From Candidatus Dadabacteria bacterium (GTDB lineage: Bacteria > Desulfobacterota_D > UBA1144 > Nemesobacterales > Nemesobacteraceae): a DNA stretch of 10,911 bases. Location: contig JAPOSJ010000068.1 of assembly GCA_026709745.1 (NCBI GenBank), forward strand, positions 1-10,911, given 5' to 3'. The notes under the pieces are model-generated. The model saw only the letters and a list, made by a program, of their open reading frames with translations, ran no database searches and was not told the origin of the DNA. The translations under genes were made by a program, and so were the position numbers. Below, one piece after another: positions 8,201-10,911 of the stretch. Positions within the stretch are counted from its first letter, which is position 1; each line of letters starts with the position of its first letter.

Positions 8201-8368
8201 GGCATGCTTCCCCTTGTGCTTTCTCCCGGGGAAGGCTCTGAGCTCTATAAGGGGCTTGGAAGCGTTGTGGTCGGCGGGCTTGTCCTCTCAACGGCTTTCA
8301 CACTGTTTCTTATTCCTTCAGTTTTCAGCCTGATGCTTGAGTTTCGGAAAAAGCCCTCCGTCTTATGA
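5246..8368 (+). CDS. RND-type efflux pump, inner-membrane subunit (AcrB/HAE1-like)
   Basis: A 1040-residue proton-driven exporter, close to the length of AcrB. It shows the family layout: N-terminal helix (VAVGVIFIVIFGVISFLRIP), a first large periplasmic porter loop to about residue 335, helices 2-6, a second loop after PKTEYLPTGNRN, and six C-terminal helices ending near SVFSLMLEF. In helix 4 the motif is GMVIDNSIVVIEN. D405 matches AcrB D407, but the second acid (D408) is replaced by N406. In helix 10, IGIVINNAILIV puts N942 where AcrB has K940. These substitutions recur in some uncharacterised HAE-type branches, so the pump is probably active with a reduced relay. The CusA heavy-metal signature is absent, so organic substrates are likelier, but none can be named. 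It overlaps the adaptor gene by 4 nt. No outer-membrane factor gene follows. Confidence 0.95.
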   Translation: MNLIETSIKSPVTVAVGVIFIVIFGVISFLRIPVQLTPDVETLRVTVSTFWRGASPFEIESEVVNEQEDELRGITGLKKLDSESSENSSQVILEFETGADIDSKVVKVSNRLDQVREYPDEVERPVITTVDPRANAMAWFILKPVAGSTEDINLYYDFADEVIRTRLERVPGVGASNVFGGRERRIEILFDPAALAQRNITIAQLAASVDRENDNFSAGSFNEGKRQYLVRTVGEYRTERDIGNIVITTAQSGLPVYLRDIATVRIGYEDPGYTVRQNAEPAIAINVLRESGANSIEVKDAVFAAVEELNAGVLNDNGLRLRNVYEETGYIKNAINLVRSNLIIGGLLAITVLLLFLRSASSTMIVAIAIPSSVIGTFIVFEALGRTINVVSLAGMSFAVGMVIDNSIVVIENIYRHMQMGKSKVKSAYDGTTEVWGAVLASTLTTAAVFIPIIFIEEQTGQLFRDIAIAISVSVILSLLVSITVIPSASSKYLSTKGVESLERLSILSRLSGFAGRVSGFINGFTEQIMTSVKKRVVLVASFTLLSIVLIIAVFPKTEYLPTGNRNLLFGILIPPPGYNVDEYTSIGKQIEADLEPYIKGETATERGLPRIKNFFYVARGKQIFMGAVAENSKEVKELFPVLQGAVSRIPGTFGVIIQPSIFNSNIGEGRSIDVHVTGDDLDEILRTARSVFFMAMESIPGAQIRPIPSLDLGSPELRIVTDRDKASQVGITNSELGFTVRSLIDGVSASEFNLEGQEVDIVLRAEQDFSERTQDIENIMITSPSGKVVTVGAVADISLENGPEQINHYERQRVVTIQITPPEEVTLEEAITVINDRVISVLRESGQAGDRTGFVLAGTADKLATAKDALQWNFLLAIVISFLLMAALFGSFVHPLVILVTVPFASLGGFLGLFTLNLFTYQPLDILTMLGFVILIGIVINNAILIVHQALNNIRAGMEQQIAIRESVRVRIRPIFMSTLTSVFGMLPLVLSPGEGSELYKGLGSVVVGGLVLSTAFTLFLIPSVFSLMLEFRKKPSVL

Positions 8369-8378
8369 AACCGGCTTT

Positions 8379-8396
8379 GTTTATGGCATAATAAAC
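8379..8396 (+). promoter_or_regulatory. Extended -10 promoter candidate for fumC inside an inverted repeat
   Basis: Between the pump stop and fumC, TGGCATAAT (8384-8392) fits an extended -10 element (TGn plus a 5/6 match to TATAAT). No good -35 box precedes it. The same stretch is a perfect inverted repeat, GTTTAT (8379-8384) and ATAAAC (8391-8396), with a 6-nt centre, so it could also be bound by a regulator. The repeat lacks the GC stem and T-run of a terminator. Confidence 0.4.
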
Positions 8397-8438
8397 TTCC
8401 TGACTTTGAACTGGCAACTATTTTGGAGGAAATCTTAA

Positions 8439-9827
8439 ATGGCTAAGACGAAATACAGAGTGGAATCTGATTCCATGGGAAAGATGAGAGTCCCCTCAGA
8501 TGCATACTATGGGGCGCAGACCGCAAGGGCTATTGAGAATTTTCCCATAAGCGGACGCACTCTTCCGAGGGAATTCATAAGGGCGATGGGTCTTGTGAAG
8601 CTTGCGGCCGCGCAGACAAACGCAGAACTAGGATATCTGAAAAAGGGTACGGCGCAGGCCATAGCTAGAGCCGCTCAGGAGGTCGTCGACGGAAAGCTTG
8701 ACGATCATTTCGTTGTGGATGTTTTTCAGACGGGTTCGGGCACCTCAACCAATATGAATACAAATGAGGTGATAGCCAACAGGGCGACCGAGATCCTAAA
8801 AGGAAAGACCCGGGTGCATCCGAACGACCATGTGAACATGGGTCAGTCAAGTAACGATGTGATCCCCACGGCCATGCATGTCTCCTCTCTTGAGTCGATA
8901 GAAAAGGATCTTATACCGTCTCTTGAATATCTCCGTAATTCGCTTTTGCAAAAGGCAAAGCAGTTTGACCACATAGTTAAAATAGGGCGAACCCACCTTA
9001 TGGACGCTACCCCTATAAGGCTCGGCCAGGAGTTCAGCGGGTACGCCAGCATGGTTGATCACGGAATCTCAAGGTTAAAGGGGATAAGAAACGACCTCTC
9101 GGAACTTGCCATAGGGGGAACTGCGGTTGGCACTGGTATAAACACCCATAAAAGTTTCGGAAGGAAGGTTGCGGCGAGGATAAGCGACGCTACTGGCGTC
9201 AAATTCAGGGAGGCTCGAAATCACTTTGAGGCCCAGGCGGCAAAGGATGCGGTTGTTCAGACAAGTGGAACGCTAAGGACAGTTGCCGTAAGTCTTATGA
9301 AGATAGCAAATGACATAAGGTGGCTTGGAAGCGGTCCGCGCTGCGGTTTCGGGGAGATTCTTCTGCCCGCGATACAGCCGGGTTCGTCTATTATGCCCGG
9401 GAAAGTTAATCCCGTGATAGGAGAATCGGTTACACAGGTGGCGGCCCAGGTGATAGGAAATGATGCTGCGATAACGATCGGAGGACAGTCGGGAAATTTC
9501 GAGCTTAACGTGATGATGCCCATGATGGCGGACAATCTTCTTCAGTCAATAAGGCTTCTCTCCAGGGTCTGCACCGTATTTGTCGACAAGTGCATCTCTG
9601 CAATAGATGCGGATGAGGAGCGCTGCGGGGAAATCATCGAGCAGAGCCTCGCCATGTGTACAAGCCTCGCGCCAATCATAGGTTATGACGATGCAGCAGC
9701 GATTGCGAAGGAAGCCTATGCTTCGGGGAGAACAGTGAGGGAAGTCGCCAAGGATAAGGGAGTGCTTTCCGATCAAGACCTTGACAAGGTACTTGACCCA
9801 AGGTCAATGACGAAACCGGTTTCGTAA
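8439..9827 (+). CDS. fumC: Class II fumarate hydratase
   Basis: Iron-independent fumarase of the aspartase/fumarase superfamily that interconverts fumarate and L-malate in the citric-acid cycle. It has 462 residues, as in E. coli FumC. Conserved regions are TGSGTSTNMNTNEV (98-111), VHPNDHVNMGQSSNDV (126-141, with H127 at the position of the E. coli B-site His), GRTHLMDATP with H186 (E. coli H188), and GGTAVGTGINTH. The superfamily signature GSSIMPGKVNP is at 315-325, with the catalytic-loop Ser at 317. PGKVNP favours fumarase over aspartase, which usually has PAKVNP. The residues after it are VIGE where E. coli FumC has TQCE, a subgroup difference. GGAGGA at 8425-8430 lies 8 nt before the ATG. 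The neighbours are not citric-acid-cycle genes. Fumarase is the firm choice; a related lyase activity is a minor alternative. Confidence 0.95.
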   Translation: MAKTKYRVESDSMGKMRVPSDAYYGAQTARAIENFPISGRTLPREFIRAMGLVKLAAAQTNAELGYLKKGTAQAIARAAQEVVDGKLDDHFVVDVFQTGSGTSTNMNTNEVIANRATEILKGKTRVHPNDHVNMGQSSNDVIPTAMHVSSLESIEKDLIPSLEYLRNSLLQKAKQFDHIVKIGRTHLMDATPIRLGQEFSGYASMVDHGISRLKGIRNDLSELAIGGTAVGTGINTHKSFGRKVAARISDATGVKFREARNHFEAQAAKDAVVQTSGTLRTVAVSLMKIANDIRWLGSGPRCGFGEILLPAIQPGSSIMPGKVNPVIGESVTQVAAQVIGNDAAITIGGQSGNFELNVMMPMMADNLLQSIRLLSRVCTVFVDKCISAIDADEERCGEIIEQSLAMCTSLAPIIGYDDAAAIAKEAYASGRTVREVAKDKGVLSDQDLDKVLDPRSMTKPVS

Positions 9828-9862
9828 TGGCCTGAATAAAGGATTTTCTGCGGACCTGCAAA

Positions 9863-10285
9863 ATGAGAAAGATCCTTTTAGTTTCTCTGCTTCTTTTGAT
9901 TGTTCCCATTTCTGCTTATGGGAAGGAAAAAGTCTACAAGACCTATACTGATATAGGTGAGCTTGACCCGCCGACTGTAACCATCTCGCAGGTTCTTTCC
10001 TCACGTGAAGAATTTCACAGAAAGATATTCATCCTTGAAGGGCAGGTAGATAAGCTGCAGTTCAGGAGAATGGCGAACGGCAGGAAGTTCACCCTGTTTC
10101 GGTTCTTTGAAGATGATCCGGAGAGAAGGATAAATGTTTACGCGAGAGGGTTCCTTGAAAGCCTCGAGAACGGGAGCAGAGTAAGAATCTGGGGCCGATA
10201 CAGCAAGCATAAGAGGTATTTTATCTCCAAGCGCAAGAACATCATGAAGGCCAAAAAGATCCATATTCTTCAAAAAATGCCTTGA
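9863..10285 (+). CDS. Exported small OB-fold-like protein, function unknown
   Basis: A 140-residue protein with a clear Sec signal: MRK, a Leu-rich core, then a likely cut after ISAYG near residue 20. The mature part looks like a single OB-fold. A strand at KIFILEGQVDKL, then GRKFTLFRF, INVYARGFLESLENGSRVRIWGRY split over two strands, and a final strand with KAKKIHIL match the spacing of tRNA_anti or BOF-like OB barrels. It is rich in Lys and Arg. It should be periplasmic; its ligand is unknown, and I do not recognise a named family with certainty. It begins 35 nt after fumC with only a weak ribosome site (CGGA) and no obvious terminator between them, so it may be read from the fumC transcript. 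Its stop overlaps the TTG start of the next gene. Confidence 0.7.
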   Translation: MRKILLVSLLLLIVPISAYGKEKVYKTYTDIGELDPPTVTISQVLSSREEFHRKIFILEGQVDKLQFRRMANGRKFTLFRFFEDDPERRINVYARGFLESLENGSRVRIWGRYSKHKRYFISKRKNIMKAKKIHILQKMP

Positions 10286-10911
10286 GCCAGAAACCTGAAA
10301 GCCTAGACGGAACCGATGGGCGTTCCGAGTCAGTGAAAGCTCTTGATAATGCTATTGCCAAGTGGCGAGTTGAGGCAAGCAGCCCTCTTTTAAAAAGGGA
10401 ATACGACAAGGGCAAGGCTTTTGAGCGGCTCTGCAGGATATTCCTTACTTACGACCCGGTTCAGTCAATGCAGTATGAACCTCCGGTTCCTTGGGAGCAA
10501 TGGGCAGAGCGTCATAATCTGCCCAAAATAGATACCGGTATTGATCTGGTCGCTAAGCTTCGAAATGAAGATGGCTGGTGCGCCATTCAATGCAAATTCT
10601 ATGCGAAAAAAAGAACTATTTCCAAGGCCGAGATCGACTCATTTCTTTCTGCATCAGGTCAATACATTTCAGCAGACGTCTCATCATAGATACCACAGGA
10701 CGCGGGTGGAGCAGAAACGCGGAAGATGTGCTCCGAAGACAGGCTGTACCTGTAAGCAGAATAGCTCTTTCTGACTTGCGCGGAAGCAGTATCAGATGGG
10801 AAGATTACTTTTCTTCTGAAAAAATCCGATTTGTACCGAAAAAGACTCTTATGTCCCACCAGGAGAAGGCTTTGGAAAAAGCAACCTCGGGGCTTTCAGA
10901 GCCCCAAAGCC
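10282..10911 (+). pseudogene. Mrr-type nuclease/helicase (COG4889, type ISP restriction-like), frameshifted, runs off right edge
   Basis: The first frame (10282 to a TAG at 10687-10689) begins with KWRVEASSPLLKREYDKGKAFERL and contains PKIDTGIDLVAKL and CAIQCKFY. This is the N-terminal Mrr-like PD-(D/E)xK nuclease domain of the large COG4889 helicases and type ISP restriction enzymes. Candidate catalytic residues are E48, D88, Q103 and K105. The match breaks after SASGQ. It resumes one frame back from about 10668 as FSRRLIIDTTGRGWSRNAED, then VPVSRIALSDLRGSSIRWEDY and SHQEKALEKA, which precedes the helicase Walker A motif in relatives. The second frame is open to the window edge, so one base seems missing within 10663-10667. 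No -1 slippery heptamer is present. The TTG start overlaps the previous stop; a GTG at 10333 is an alternative. The methylase and target-recognition parts, if any, lie beyond the window. Confidence 0.85.

Noticed and set aside
9828..9862. Terminator between fumC and the OB-fold gene
   Set aside because: No stem with a following T-run could be found in these 35 bases.
10660..10672. Programmed -1 ribosomal frameshift in the nuclease/helicase gene
   Set aside because: No X-XXY-YYZ slippery heptamer in the right phase and no clear downstream hairpin; a base deletion or sequence error is simpler.
10541..10774. Plus-strand ORF of 77 codons overlapping the nuclease gene
   Set aside because: It is in the third frame, neither of the two frames with family similarity, and its translation has no recognisable domain.

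Overview
The window looks like chromosomal DNA from a Gram-negative bacterium. It carries an RND efflux pump with its membrane-fusion protein, which needs two membranes, and a lipobox-type solute-binding protein. Base composition is middling, and isoleucine ATA and arginine AGA/AGG codons are frequent in most genes. That codon style is seen in several uncultured deltaproteobacteria-like, Nitrospinota or Dadabacteria-type lineages, but placement is only a guess. I see no rRNA, tRNA, CRISPR array or insertion sequence.

Layout: everything left of about 3974 is on the minus strand. Reading in the direction of transcription, this block holds trxA (thioredoxin), a GYD-domain protein, an orphan branched-chain-amino-acid-type binding lipoprotein with its own good sigma70-like promoter, hisS (histidyl-tRNA synthetase), and the start of an MFS transporter that runs off the left edge. 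A divergent intergenic region (3975-4121) separates this from a plus-strand block. That block holds an RND membrane-fusion protein and an RND inner-membrane pump (ATGA overlap), then fumC (class II fumarase) behind its own promoter, then a small exported OB-fold-like protein. Last comes the 5' part of a large Mrr-nuclease/helicase gene of the COG4889 / type ISP restriction kind, which runs off the right edge.

How the genes relate: the fusion protein and pump form one efflux system, but no outer-membrane channel gene is in view. trxA and the GYD gene are probably one transcript. hisS, fumC and trxA are housekeeping genes. The restriction-type gene is the only clear accessory element. It is broken by a -1 frameshift near 10663-10667, between the nuclease core and the link to the helicase. 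This is either a real inactivating mutation or a sequencing error. No strong candidate for an entirely new system is visible. The points most worth a second look are this frameshift, the altered proton-relay residues of the pump, the leader of the binding-protein gene, and the exported OB-fold protein overlapping the nuclease gene.
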